A program made the position numbers and the translations under genes. Shown one piece after another: positions 45,941 to 54,273 of a stretch of DNA of 64,000 nucleotides; the stretch's first letter is position 1, and each line of letters opens with the position of its first letter. The notes beneath the pieces are model-generated. The model saw only the letters and a list, made by a program, of their open reading frames with translations. It was not told where the DNA came from and did not search any database. Source of the stretch: Campylobacter coli (GTDB lineage: Bacteria > Campylobacterota > Campylobacteria > Campylobacterales > Campylobacteraceae); assembly GCA_039516895.1 (NCBI GenBank), contig CP154437.1, positions 186,001 through 250,000 on the forward strand. Direction: 5' to 3'.

Positions 45941-47428
45941 TTAGATAATGTTTTGTATTTTTTGTAAAAGCTCATTGGCTTTTTCTTGATTTGCCTTTAA
46001 AGTGCTTAGGATCTCTTCTACTTCACGCAAGGTTTTTTCTTCTTTGGAATTTGGATTTTTAGCACTTATATCATAGTTTCTTTCCTCAAGCTCTTTTATG
46101 CTGACTAGATAAGAATGAGGAGTGATTTTTCTTTCCTTATAGATTTTTAAAAATTCCTCAAAATGTGCGTATTCTAAAGGCTTGTTTTTGGTGAGTTTAA
46201 AAGGCGGTATAAGCTCATAATAATACACCTTATCATCTTCACCGCAAATGCTTCTTTTTCCTTTTGAGAAAAAAAGCACATTGGTTTTTACCGCACTATA
46301 AGGCAAAAATACTCCGCTTGGCAAGCTTAAAACGCATTCGAGATTGAAATTTTCTAGCAAGTCTTTTTTCACACTTACAAAGGCATTTGAATTTTGAAAA
46401 AGCACGCCCTCAGGCACGATTATGGCACATCTTCCGTTATTGTTTAAAGATTTTAAGATATGTTGTAAAAATAAAAGCTCAGTAGCGTTTGATTTTATGG
46501 GAAAGTTGTTTTGAATTTGTTCTTTTTCCTTGCCTCCAAAGGGTGGATTTGCCAAAATCACTTCATATTTTTCGCTTTGGGTTATGTCTGTGATTTTTTT
46601 ATTTAGAGTGTTTGTTTTGATGATGTTTGGAGATTTTACCTCGTGTAAGATCATATTCATCACGCCCATTGCGTAGCTTAGCGGGGTTTTTTCTTTGCCA
46701 AATAATGCATCATTTTGTAAAAATTCAAGCTCTTCTACGCTCAAATTTGCTTTTTTGTTTTTACTCCTGTCTTCATACAAGATATGCAAAAAACTTTCTA
46801 CTAAAAACCCACAACTCCCACAAGCAGGATCATAAATCCTTTCTTTTGCCTTAGGATCTATCACTTCTACCATAGCTCTTATCAAAGGGCGTGGCGTGTA
46901 AAATTCTCCACTATTTCCCCCATCGCTTCCCATATCTTTTAAAAGCTTTTCATAAACTTCACCTAAAGCAAATACATCACTTTCTTTACTAAAGCTTAGC
47001 TCATCGACTAAATTTATAACCTCTCTTAAAGTGTGTCCATTGGCTATGCGATTGTCTATAAACTCGAAAATCCCGCCTATTTTATACTCTATGCTTTTGA
47101 AATTTTCATTATCTTTGAAGCTTTTTAGATATGCAAAAAGCTCGTTATTTACAAAGCTAAGCAAATCATCTCCGCTTAAAGCATTTTTTACATCAAGTTT
47201 GCCTTCACTTGTTTTTGGAGCTGCCCATACTCTCCAGCTGAATTTTTCTTCTAAGATGCTTTTATATACTTTATCATTTAAGATAGCTTCTAGTTTTAAT
47301 TCCTCTTCATAATCATCTAAAAATTTTAAAAACAATATCCAGCTGATTTGCTCGCTATAATGCATCGCACCGCTTATACCATCATCGCGTCTTAGTATGT
47401 CTGTTATTTTGTCGATTTTATTTTGCAT
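45941..47428 (-). CDS. hsdM: Type I restriction-modification methyltransferase HsdM
   Basis: N6-adenine methyltransferase subunit, 495 residues, close to the EcoAI (type IB) length. N-terminal HsdM_N (AMHYSEQISWILFLKFLDDY), SAM-binding motif I DPACGSCGF (200-208) and catalytic motif IV NPPF (294-297) are intact. It works with HsdS as M2S and with HsdR as the restriction complex. Its ATG directly abuts the fic stop codon (0 bp), so its translation is coupled to fic. Last gene in the operon. Confidence 0.95.
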   Translation of the reverse strand: MQNKIDKITDILRRDDGISGAMHYSEQISWILFLKFLDDYEEELKLEAILNDKVYKSILEEKFSWRVWAAPKTSEGKLDVKNALSGDDLLSFVNNELFAYLKSFKDNENFKSIEYKIGGIFEFIDNRIANGHTLREVINLVDELSFSKESDVFALGEVYEKLLKDMGSDGGNSGEFYTPRPLIRAMVEVIDPKAKERIYDPACGSCGFLVESFLHILYEDRSKNKKANLSVEELEFLQNDALFGKEKTPLSYAMGVMNMILHEVKSPNIIKTNTLNKKITDITQSEKYEVILANPPFGGKEKEQIQNNFPIKSNATELLFLQHILKSLNNNGRCAIIVPEGVLFQNSNAFVSVKKDLLENFNLECVLSLPSGVFLPYSAVKTNVLFFSKGKRSICGEDDKVYYYELIPPFKLTKNKPLEYAHFEEFLKIYKERKITPHSYLVSIKELEERNYDISAKNPNSKEEKTLREVEEILSTLKANQEKANELLQKIQNII

Positions 47429-48499
47429 TTAAAAAATTCCCTTTTTAAAAAGTCTTAAAAGTTCTATATTTATATAATAATGATTTCTGCCTATTTTAAT
47501 ACATTCTAATACCCCTAAATTTTCACAAATTTTAAGATATTTTGAAGCGCTTTGCCTAGAAATATTTAATTTTTCTATCAAAAAATCTATCTTTGTATAA
47601 GGATGAGAAAACAAAAGCTCTACAAAGTCTTTACTATAAAAATTGGTTTTATTTTGCAAAATTTCGCTTACATTTAGCATCATTTTTTCTATTGTGGTAA
47701 TAGTTTCAATAGTTTTTATAGCAGTTTGTTCTACGCCTTTTAGTATGTATTCTATCCATTCTAAAATCGCTCCTTCATCTCTTACTTTTTGCAAAAGACT
47801 ATAATACTCCCCTTTGTTTTTTACAATATAAGCACTCAAATATAAGATAGGCAAATCAAGCAAGCCTTTATAAACCAAATAAAGTATATTTATAATCCTG
47901 CCTGTTCTGCCATTGCCATCATAAAATGGATGAATGCTTTCAAATTGATAATGAATGATTGCCATTTTTACTAAAAAATCAAGCTCATCTAAAGTATCAT
48001 CGTTAATGTATTGCTCTAAATTTCTCATAAGTTCTTGTATGTCGCTATGATTTTGTGGGGGTATGTGTTTGATTTCTCCTGTGATAGGGTTTTTAAGCAT
48101 AGTGCCGCTTTGTTTTCTAAAGCCTGCATTGTTTCCTTCTAATCTTTTTTGAATTTCTAAAATGTGTGCGATTCTCAATAAACGCTCTTTTTTTAAAAGC
48201 TCATACCCTTTTTTCAAAGCACTTTCATAGTCTTTTACTTCTTTTGCTGCTCTTGTAAGTTTGCTTTCATCGATTTGAGATAAAAAAAGTTCATCATGGG
48301 TTGTGATTATGTTTTCTATCTCACTTGAATCTTTTGCTTCTTGCAAAATTAAAGCATTGATTAAAATGTTTGGATTAGGGATACTTTTGCTAAGTCCGTT
48401 GAGTTCTGCTAATTTTCTTGAAGCTTTGATGATAAGGCTGTAAATATTTGAATTTAATTCTATATTTAGAGGTAGTTTTGGGGGTATGAATTCTTTCAT
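47429..48499 (-). CDS. Fic-family protein with C-terminal winged helix
   Basis: A 356-residue Fic/DOC protein. N-terminal Fic_N (FIPPKLPLNIELNSNIY), an autoinhibitory-type motif SSEIEN (58-63, S/TxxxEN), then the complete Fic motif HPFYDGNGRTGR (190-201), so AMP transfer capability is expected and is restrained in cis (class II). The C-terminal region (about 290-356), KIDFLIEKLNISRQSASKYL and so on, is a winged-helix DNA-binding domain. It sits inside the type I R-M operon between hsdS and hsdM. Its upstream DNA is a 79-bp repeat array of promoter-palindrome units, which suggests autoregulation by this protein. Confidence 0.88.
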   Translation of the reverse strand: MKEFIPPKLPLNIELNSNIYSLIIKASRKLAELNGLSKSIPNPNILINALILQEAKDSSEIENIITTHDELFLSQIDESKLTRAAKEVKDYESALKKGYELLKKERLLRIAHILEIQKRLEGNNAGFRKQSGTMLKNPITGEIKHIPPQNHSDIQELMRNLEQYINDDTLDELDFLVKMAIIHYQFESIHPFYDGNGRTGRIINILYLVYKGLLDLPILYLSAYIVKNKGEYYSLLQKVRDEGAILEWIEYILKGVEQTAIKTIETITTIEKMMLNVSEILQNKTNFYSKDFVELLFSHPYTKIDFLIEKLNISRQSASKYLKICENLGVLECIKIGRNHYYINIELLRLFKKGIF

Positions 48500-48510
48500 G
48501 ATTTTTCCAT

Positions 48511-48855
48511 ATGTTAAAATTTCTAAAAATTTTTAACATTATAAAAGAATATGTTAAAAAATCAAAAAATTTTAACATATCTAGCTAATGTGTTAAAATT
48601 TCTAAAAATTTTTAACATTATAAAAGAATATGTTAAAAAATCAAAAATTTTTAACATATCTAGCTAATGTGTTAAAATTTCTAAAAATTTTTAACATTAT
48701 AAAAGAATATGTTAAAAAATCAAAAATTTTTAACATATCTAGCTAATGTGTTAAAATTTCTAAAAATTTTTAACATTATAAAAGAATATGTTAAAAAATC
48801 AAAAATTTTTAACATATCTAGCTAATGTGTTAAAATTTCTAAAAATTTTTAACAT
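48511..48855. repeat. 79-bp tandem array of promoter and palindrome units upstream of fic
   Basis: 345 bp, about 4.4 copies with a period of exactly 79 bp (the motif CTAGCTAATG recurs at 48581, 48660, 48739 and 48818). Each unit has two palindromes with TGTTAAAA / TTTTAACA arms. On the minus strand each of the four units also has TTGATT, 16 bp, TATAAT (the -10 boxes are at 48538-48543, 48617-48622, 48696-48701 and 48775-48780), aimed at fic. One palindrome spans the -35 region and the other the start site. Copies differ by only one or two bases. The array abuts the hsdS stop codon and ends 12 bp before the fic ATG. Confidence 0.9.
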
Positions 48856-50085
48856 TTATAAATTTCCTTTAAAAGCTTTATCTAGCAATGATTTTTTAAG
48901 CTCTTGTAAGTCTTTTATCTGTGCTTGATAGTTTTGCTTTAAATTTTTTACATGAGAAGAAAGCTCATCTAAATGCGAAGCGATTTGCTCTTGCTCTTTG
49001 AGTGGGGGTAGGGGGATTTCAATTTGTTTGAGTTTATCTATATTTAAATTTTTTACAGTAGAACCAGAGGCTTGGTAGGATAAAAAGTTATACATAAAAT
49101 TACTAGAAAATAAATAGTAAAAATACTCTTTATTTAAATTAATTTTTTCTTTTAACAATAGCCAACCATCGTGAATTGCACCTTTTTGTAATTTCACAAT
49201 AACAGGTTTGCCAAAACTCATTGAATTTGAAACTAATAAATCTCCCTCAATGACTAATTTACTTTTTTTAAGTCCTTCTTGTATGATTTTTTCTTCTGTT
49301 TTATAGAGATATTTTTGATTTTTTATATCGCCGATTTTAATCCAATTTATACCATCTTCTTTATCTGTTAAAAATTCTTTAATAGGTCTAGGAGAGCCCC
49401 CTCTTTCAATATTAAAAATTTCTCCTAAGCTTTTCCATTCCCAACCTTGTGGGAGTTTGTAGTTTTCTTTGGCATTGTCTTTTAAGGGATTGAAAGCTTT
49501 TTGTAAGGCACTTTGCATTAACTCATCTAAATTTAGCAAATCCTGCTCTAAGATTTTTATACTCTCATCTATCTTTGCAAAACTCTCATCTAAAATTCCC
49601 ACTATCCTTTCTTGCTCTTTGAGCGTGGGTAGGGGGATTTCAATTTGTTTGAGTTTATCTATATTTAAATTTTTTACAGTAGAACCAGAGGCTTGGTAGG
49701 ATAAAAAGTTATACATAAAATTACTAGAAAATAAATAGTAAAAATATTCCTTATTTAGATTAATTTTTTCTTTTAACAATAGCCAACCATCGTGAATTGC
49801 ACCTTTTTGTAATTTTACAATAACAGGTTTGCCAAAACTCATTGAATTTGAAACCAATAAATCTCCCTCAATGACTAATTTACTTTTTTTAAGTCCTTCT
49901 TGTATGATTTTTTCTTCTGTTTTATAGAGATATTTTTGATTTTTTATATCGCCGATTTTAATCCAATTTATACCATCTTCTTTATCTGTTAAAAATTCTT
50001 TAATAGGTCTAGGAGAGCCCCCTCTTTCAATATTAAAAATTTCTCCTAAGCTTTTCCATTCCCAACCTTGCGGTAAATTTATCAT
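48856..50085 (-). CDS. hsdS: Type I specificity subunit HsdS with two identical recognition domains
   Basis: A 409-residue DNA-recognition subunit. Two halves, TRD1 about residues 4-155 and TRD2 about residues 212-364, each begin LPQGWEWKSLGEIFNIERGG and end KLKQIEIPLP, and I see no amino-acid difference between them over that span. They are separated by the central conserved helix region (LKEQERIVGILDESFAKIDE) and followed by the distal one (LKEQEQIASHLDELSSHV). Since each TRD reads one half-site, the target should be bipartite and palindromic, unlike normal type I sites. Located between the PIN-like gene and the repeat array. Confidence 0.93.
   Translation of the reverse strand: MINLPQGWEWKSLGEIFNIERGGSPRPIKEFLTDKEDGINWIKIGDIKNQKYLYKTEEKIIQEGLKKSKLVIEGDLLVSNSMSFGKPVIVKLQKGAIHDGWLLLKEKINLNKEYFYYLFSSNFMYNFLSYQASGSTVKNLNIDKLKQIEIPLPTLKEQERIVGILDESFAKIDESIKILEQDLLNLDELMQSALQKAFNPLKDNAKENYKLPQGWEWKSLGEIFNIERGGSPRPIKEFLTDKEDGINWIKIGDIKNQKYLYKTEEKIIQEGLKKSKLVIEGDLLVSNSMSFGKPVIVKLQKGAIHDGWLLLKEKINLNKEYFYYLFSSNFMYNFLSYQASGSTVKNLNIDKLKQIEIPLPPLKEQEQIASHLDELSSHVKNLKQNYQAQIKDLQELKKSLLDKAFKGNL
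48991..49449. repeat. hsdS internal direct repeat, copy A (TRD2)
   Basis: About 459 bp repeated with a 621-bp offset as 49612-50070. A handful of differences, all that I found being synonymous, separate the copies (for example TTTCACAATAAC versus TTTTACAATAAC). Confidence 0.88.
49612..50070. repeat. hsdS internal direct repeat, copy B (TRD1)
   Basis: Second copy of the 459-bp recognition-domain repeat. Homologous recombination between the copies would delete 621 bp and leave a single-TRD HsdS in frame (621 is a multiple of 3). Confidence 0.88.
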
Positions 50086-50116
50086 TTTATTTTTGTCCCA
50101 TTTGTTAAATTAAATT

Positions 50117-50662
50117 TTAAAAAAGACTTCCTAAAATGTTATATTGTATTTTTATTTGTTTTTTAAGAAACTGAGATAAACTAATACAATCTATATTTTT
50201 AAAATTGCATATTGCTGGAATCTTTTTAAAAATTTTACTATCATTGCTATTTATCGTTTCTTCTGTTATTATTGTTATGTTTTTATTACTTAAAGCATAA
50301 GAAATTAATGCAAAATCAGCACTTTTTATGAAATTTATTTTTTGTTGCTCATATTCCTCTTGATTTAATTTTTGTTTCATTCCTTTTATAACAAAATTAT
50401 TATCAATTAAATTATGCCATTTTGCATCAATTATAAAATCTTTTTGTTTTGGGGATTTTATTCTACCTAATTCTTGAAATTCTTTAAAAACTAAACCAGA
50501 TGATACTCTTTTACACTCCATTTTAACTTCGTTTAATAATAAAAAACTATTGTCATTAAATCCACTCAGTAAAAATTCTCTCAATATTAAATCTTCATCG
50601 AACGGAATGTAGTATCTAACAAAACTTATCAAAGAACTTGTATCAAAAAGGTATTTATTCAT
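50117..50662 (-). CDS. PIN-like (DUF4411-type) putative toxin nuclease
   Basis: A 181-residue protein beginning NKYLFDTSSLISFVRYYIPF, which has the D-[TS]-[SN]-x-[LI] start of PIN RNase domains; later acidic residues occur in SADFALISYALSN and IITEETINSND, the D-x-x-L...E pattern expected of PIN active sites. ATG at 50662 with AAGGA upstream is preferred over 50686. It overlaps the ImmA/IrrE-like gene by 8 bp, the order seen in many such toxin-antitoxin-like pairs. Function is inferred; it could also be a non-toxic R-M accessory protein. Confidence 0.68.
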   Translation of the reverse strand: MNKYLFDTSSLISFVRYYIPFDEDLILREFLLSGFNDNSFLLLNEVKMECKRVSSGLVFKEFQELGRIKSPKQKDFIIDAKWHNLIDNNFVIKGMKQKLNQEEYEQQKINFIKSADFALISYALSNKNITIITEETINSNDSKIFKKIPAICNFKNIDCISLSQFLKKQIKIQYNILGSLF

Positions 50663-51746
50663 AAATAAATCCTTCAAAATCATCATTTTTTATTTCTTTG
50701 GAAAATTCTGTGCGTATTGTATACTCATCAATAACATCATTTAAAAATGCATCTACGAAGATATCTTTTTTTAAAGAAGAAATAATTGGTTTGGATGGTC
50801 TGTATATAGCTCCTTTTGATTTTGATATTTCTGATTTATTTTTATAATCATCTTCCAATTCTTTATTTAACTCGTGATATCTTTGCCAACTAATTTTTTT
50901 GTTATTAGTATAATAATAAAAGATAGCAAGTCTGCTAATATGTTTTTTTTTGGAAATTTTTAAAATCATTTCATTATTGATATCTATATCATGCTTGGCA
51001 ATATTATTTAATTCATCTATTTCACTACCTATTAAAAAATTAAAAGCAAATTCATTACACCATTTTTCTTCTAAATCCACACTTTCATCAAAAATATTTT
51101 TATCAATATGTTCATGAGTTAATAAATAATGGCCAAGTTCATGAGCTAATGTAAAAATTTCTCTTTTTCTAGATTGTTGTTTTCTTAAAACTATAATATT
51201 TGGCTCCATAAAAAAACCACATAAATTACTTTTAAATTTTAAATTTGAATGTTGCACTTCTTCTATTACAAGAATATTATGTTTTGCAAGATTATCTATA
51301 AAATATTTTAAAAATTTTTTATCATCACTAATATTTTTATCTAACAAAAATTGCATTTGTGTAGCAACTTCACAAGGCTTGTCATTGATAGAAAATTTTT
51401 CTAACTTTCGTGAAGTAAAGTCAAAATTTGTTAATTTAGCCAAACCTGTAATATAAGAAATATTTTGTTCCATTTTAGAAATTAATTGTTTATCTCCTAT
51501 GCTTAATTCTTCTTTTATATTATTTTTTCTAAATAAAATACTTGATTTATTTGCAATGGAATTTGGATTTGTATAAAAATCTAATCCTCTTTTAAAAATT
51601 GCATCAATCTTTTGCAAATCACCTTTTGTTAAAGGATTTTGAATTTTTTCAACCCCGATATATTTCGCAAATTCATCAATAGAATTAAAATCAAACAATT
51701 CCAACAAATAATTCAATCTATCAAAATTAATATCTATACTAGCCAT
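50655..51746 (-). CDS. ImmA/IrrE-family metallopeptidase with N-terminal helix-turn-helix-like region
   Basis: A 363-residue COG2856-type protein. The zinc motif HELGH lies at 202-206 (LAHELGHYLLTHEH), with the third ligand probably Glu232 in CNEFAFNFLIG. Residues about 20-60 (IDEFAKYIGVEKIQNPLTKG) resemble the helix-turn-helix region seen in XRE-COG2856 regulators. Such proteins cleave or control repressors and pair with PIN toxins as antitoxins. The gene lies 73 bp downstream of hsdR and overlaps the PIN-like gene. Role within the R-M operon is inferred. Confidence 0.82.
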   Translation of the reverse strand: MASIDINFDRLNYLLELFDFNSIDEFAKYIGVEKIQNPLTKGDLQKIDAIFKRGLDFYTNPNSIANKSSILFRKNNIKEELSIGDKQLISKMEQNISYITGLAKLTNFDFTSRKLEKFSINDKPCEVATQMQFLLDKNISDDKKFLKYFIDNLAKHNILVIEEVQHSNLKFKSNLCGFFMEPNIIVLRKQQSRKREIFTLAHELGHYLLTHEHIDKNIFDESVDLEEKWCNEFAFNFLIGSEIDELNNIAKHDIDINNEMILKISKKKHISRLAIFYYYTNNKKISWQRYHELNKELEDDYKNKSEISKSKGAIYRPSKPIISSLKKDIFVDAFLNDVIDEYTIRTEFSKEIKNDDFEGFIYE

Positions 51747-51819
51747 TGATATCTTAATTCTCTTTTTAATAATCTGTATAATAAAAATTTTATCATAACT
51801 AGATTAAATAATCTTGATT

Positions 51820-54138
51820 TCACCTCGCATAAATCTCCCTTTGCAAATCATCTACACTTTGCTTTAAATTCTCCACCCCGCCAAATTCACTGACTATTTC
51901 TTTTACATTGCCTAAAGAGCTAAGCTCTATCAAAGGAGCCAAGCTTCTATCAAAATCTTTTATGCCGTATTGCTGATATCTATCTAGTAAAAATTCTATG
52001 AATTTGAGAGCTTTTTCTTTTTGGAAGCGTTTTAAAAATTCACTCTTTTCTACTTGCAAAACACGTTCTTGTCTTGTTTTGATCTCAGCATTAAAACTCA
52101 AATGCGCCAAAACATCATATATATCACAATCCTTCTTATCAAAAATTTCACCCAAATCTTTCAAGGCATTTTCATCTACTCCATCTTTTTCAAGGGTTTT
52201 TAAGAAATTCAGCCTAGTTTCTTGCTTGCTCCAAATTTCACGAAGTTTTACTTCATCGTCGTAGTATTCTGCTAGCTTGCCTATCAAAAATTCTAAAAAC
52301 TCTTTAGTGCTAAGCGGTTTGCCACTACTTCCTAGATAGCTTGTGTTTATGTCAAGCACTTTGAGTTTTGTGCCTTTTAAATGCACGGTGATTACTTTTT
52401 TGCTTTCTGTTTCTTTTGTTTTGTCTGATTCTTTTTTATTTTGCTTGCCCCAAATTTCGCTTTTATCTTCTTTATCTTCATCTTTGACTTGTTCGCCATC
52501 CCATTTTGGATCATAAAATAACTTTGTCGCACCCACAAAATCTATGATGGTAAAAAAGTCCTTTCCTTCATACACTCTAGTGCCTCGCCCTATGATTTGT
52601 TTAAATTCTATGATAGAGCCTATATTTGCTAAAAGCACTATGTTGCGCACATTTCTAGCATCTACGCCTGTGGTTAGCATTTTAGAGCTTGTAAGGATTA
52701 CAGGATAGCTTTTATCATTGTCTTGAAATTGTTTTAAATACTCAAGTCCTATCTTACCCTCATCACTCGTAACCCTTACACAATAATCATCTCTTTTAAC
52801 ACTTTTAAATTTATCAATAGCTCTTTTTATATCGCTTGCATGAGCTTGATTGGCACAAAAGATGATGGTTTTATCCATAGGATCTATAAGTTTTAAAATT
52901 TCTTTAGCTAGAAAATCATTATATTGAGGTAGATGGATATTTCTTTCAAATTCACTCATTTTATAAAATCCTTTTTCTAGCTCTCCTTCTATGAGATCAT
53001 CAGGATTATACACATAGCCTTCGCTAAGTGTGGTGGTGATGCGTTTTACCTTATAAGGGGTTAAAAAGCCATCTTCTATACCCTCTTTTAGGCTATACTC
53101 ATACGCACTTTCACCAAAATACCTGTAAGTGTCTACATTATCACTCTTTTTAGGTGTGGCAGTAAGTCCTAAATGAGTAGCTGATGAAAAGTGCTCTAGC
53201 ACGCACGCCCAGTTTCCTTCTTCGTTCGCTCCGCCTCTGTGACACTCATCTATAATGATAAGGTCAAAAAAATCTTTTGGATATTGTAAATAAAACTTAC
53301 CCTCTTGCTCTTCTTGGGTATTTTCTTGATCTTTAGAATTTGCAGCTAGACTTTGATAAATTCCAAAGAAAACATTTGCGTTGGTGATGATTTTTCCATC
53401 ATTTTTTCTAATCTCTTCTGCGCTGATTATTTTACAATCACTTTCTACTGCGTTAAATTCTCCCAAAGCCTGATCTCTTAAGCTCACTCTATCGCATAAA
53501 AACAATATCTTTGGTTTTTGATCTTTGTTTTCTTTATTCCACCTTGCTTTAAGCAAGCGATAACACAAGGCAAAAGCTATGGTCGTCTTACCTGTGCCAG
53601 TAGCAAGGGTAAGTAAAATTCTATCTTTACCATTGATTAAAGCTTCTATGACTTTATCTACGGCTATTTTTTGGTAGTATCTTAATGTTTTTTGAGGTAT
53701 GTATAATTCTCTTTGGGTTAAAAGTTTGTATTGCCATTCTTTTAAATTTCCATAAATTCTTTGAAAAAGTTCGTTAGGGCTTGGAAAATTTTCTATATAC
53801 TCGCCCCTTGAAACCCTTAAATCATACTCATAAATTTTATCGCCATTAGTACTATAAACAAAAGGCACATTTAAAGTTTTAGCGTATTCTATACCTTGAG
53901 ATAAGCCATCTAAGGCGTCTTTGTTTTGTTTTTTAGCTTCTATGATGGCAAGATTGTTATTTTGAAATTTGAGCAAATAATCCGCAAATTTTCTTTCACC
54001 TCTTTTGTTGCCTATGAGTTTGCGTCCATCGGTAAAATAATAATTTCTCGTGATATTTTCTTCACCCCAAGAACTAGCATAAAGCTTTGTGTCTATAAGT
54101 TTAACTCTTGTATCATCTTCTGAATATAAATTTTGCAT
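51820..54138 (-). CDS. hsdR: Type I restriction endonuclease/translocase HsdR
   Basis: A 772-residue motor-nuclease subunit close in size to EcoAI HsdR (type IB/IAB). PD-(D/E)xK nuclease core: Asp53 and E67-A-K69 (ADYLL... IIEAKK). SF2 translocase: Walker A ATGTGKTT (179-186), DECH box (297-300), GLTATPKK motif III and the QIIGRGTRVYEG motif VI, all intact. Linker-rich charged region around residues 565-590 then a helical C-terminal domain that contacts HsdM. First gene of the minus-strand operon, divergent from the alcohol dehydrogenase. Confidence 0.95.
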   Translation of the reverse strand: MQNLYSEDDTRVKLIDTKLYASSWGEENITRNYYFTDGRKLIGNKRGERKFADYLLKFQNNNLAIIEAKKQNKDALDGLSQGIEYAKTLNVPFVYSTNGDKIYEYDLRVSRGEYIENFPSPNELFQRIYGNLKEWQYKLLTQRELYIPQKTLRYYQKIAVDKVIEALINGKDRILLTLATGTGKTTIAFALCYRLLKARWNKENKDQKPKILFLCDRVSLRDQALGEFNAVESDCKIISAEEIRKNDGKIITNANVFFGIYQSLAANSKDQENTQEEQEGKFYLQYPKDFFDLIIIDECHRGGANEEGNWACVLEHFSSATHLGLTATPKKSDNVDTYRYFGESAYEYSLKEGIEDGFLTPYKVKRITTTLSEGYVYNPDDLIEGELEKGFYKMSEFERNIHLPQYNDFLAKEILKLIDPMDKTIIFCANQAHASDIKRAIDKFKSVKRDDYCVRVTSDEGKIGLEYLKQFQDNDKSYPVILTSSKMLTTGVDARNVRNIVLLANIGSIIEFKQIIGRGTRVYEGKDFFTIIDFVGATKLFYDPKWDGEQVKDEDKEDKSEIWGKQNKKESDKTKETESKKVITVHLKGTKLKVLDINTSYLGSSGKPLSTKEFLEFLIGKLAEYYDDEVKLREIWSKQETRLNFLKTLEKDGVDENALKDLGEIFDKKDCDIYDVLAHLSFNAEIKTRQERVLQVEKSEFLKRFQKEKALKFIEFLLDRYQQYGIKDFDRSLAPLIELSSLGNVKEIVSEFGGVENLKQSVDDLQREIYAR

Positions 54139-54214
54139 TTTTACCCCAAAGTGAAATTAAATTTTGTAATTATAACATTTATAATAATTTTTTTAAAAAA
54201 ATTTAATTTCCCTC

Positions 54215-54245
54215 TTGACTTATAGCTACTCTAATGTTTTATAAT
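54215..54245 (+). promoter_or_regulatory. MerR-type promoter of the alcohol dehydrogenase
   Basis: TTGACT (54215-54220), 19-bp spacer starting TATAGCTACTCT, TATAAT (54240-54245), 28 bp before the ATG at 54274. Same architecture as at 35754 and 38440 with one change in the left half-site (TATAG for TAGAG). Alcohol dehydrogenase genes are typical targets of NmlR/AdhR regulators. Confidence 0.8.
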
Positions 54246-54273
54246 TTCAAAAATCAAAAAATAAGGAGAGAAA

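Noticed and set aside
48511-48855. CRISPR array
   Set aside because: The 79-bp period consists of fully repeated sequence with no unique spacers and no cas genes nearby; units carry promoter and palindrome elements instead.
49000-49020. Phase-variable poly-G tract in hsdS
   Set aside because: The G runs here are only about 5 bases; I found no homopolymeric G/C tract of 8 or more that would be typical of C. jejuni contingency loci.
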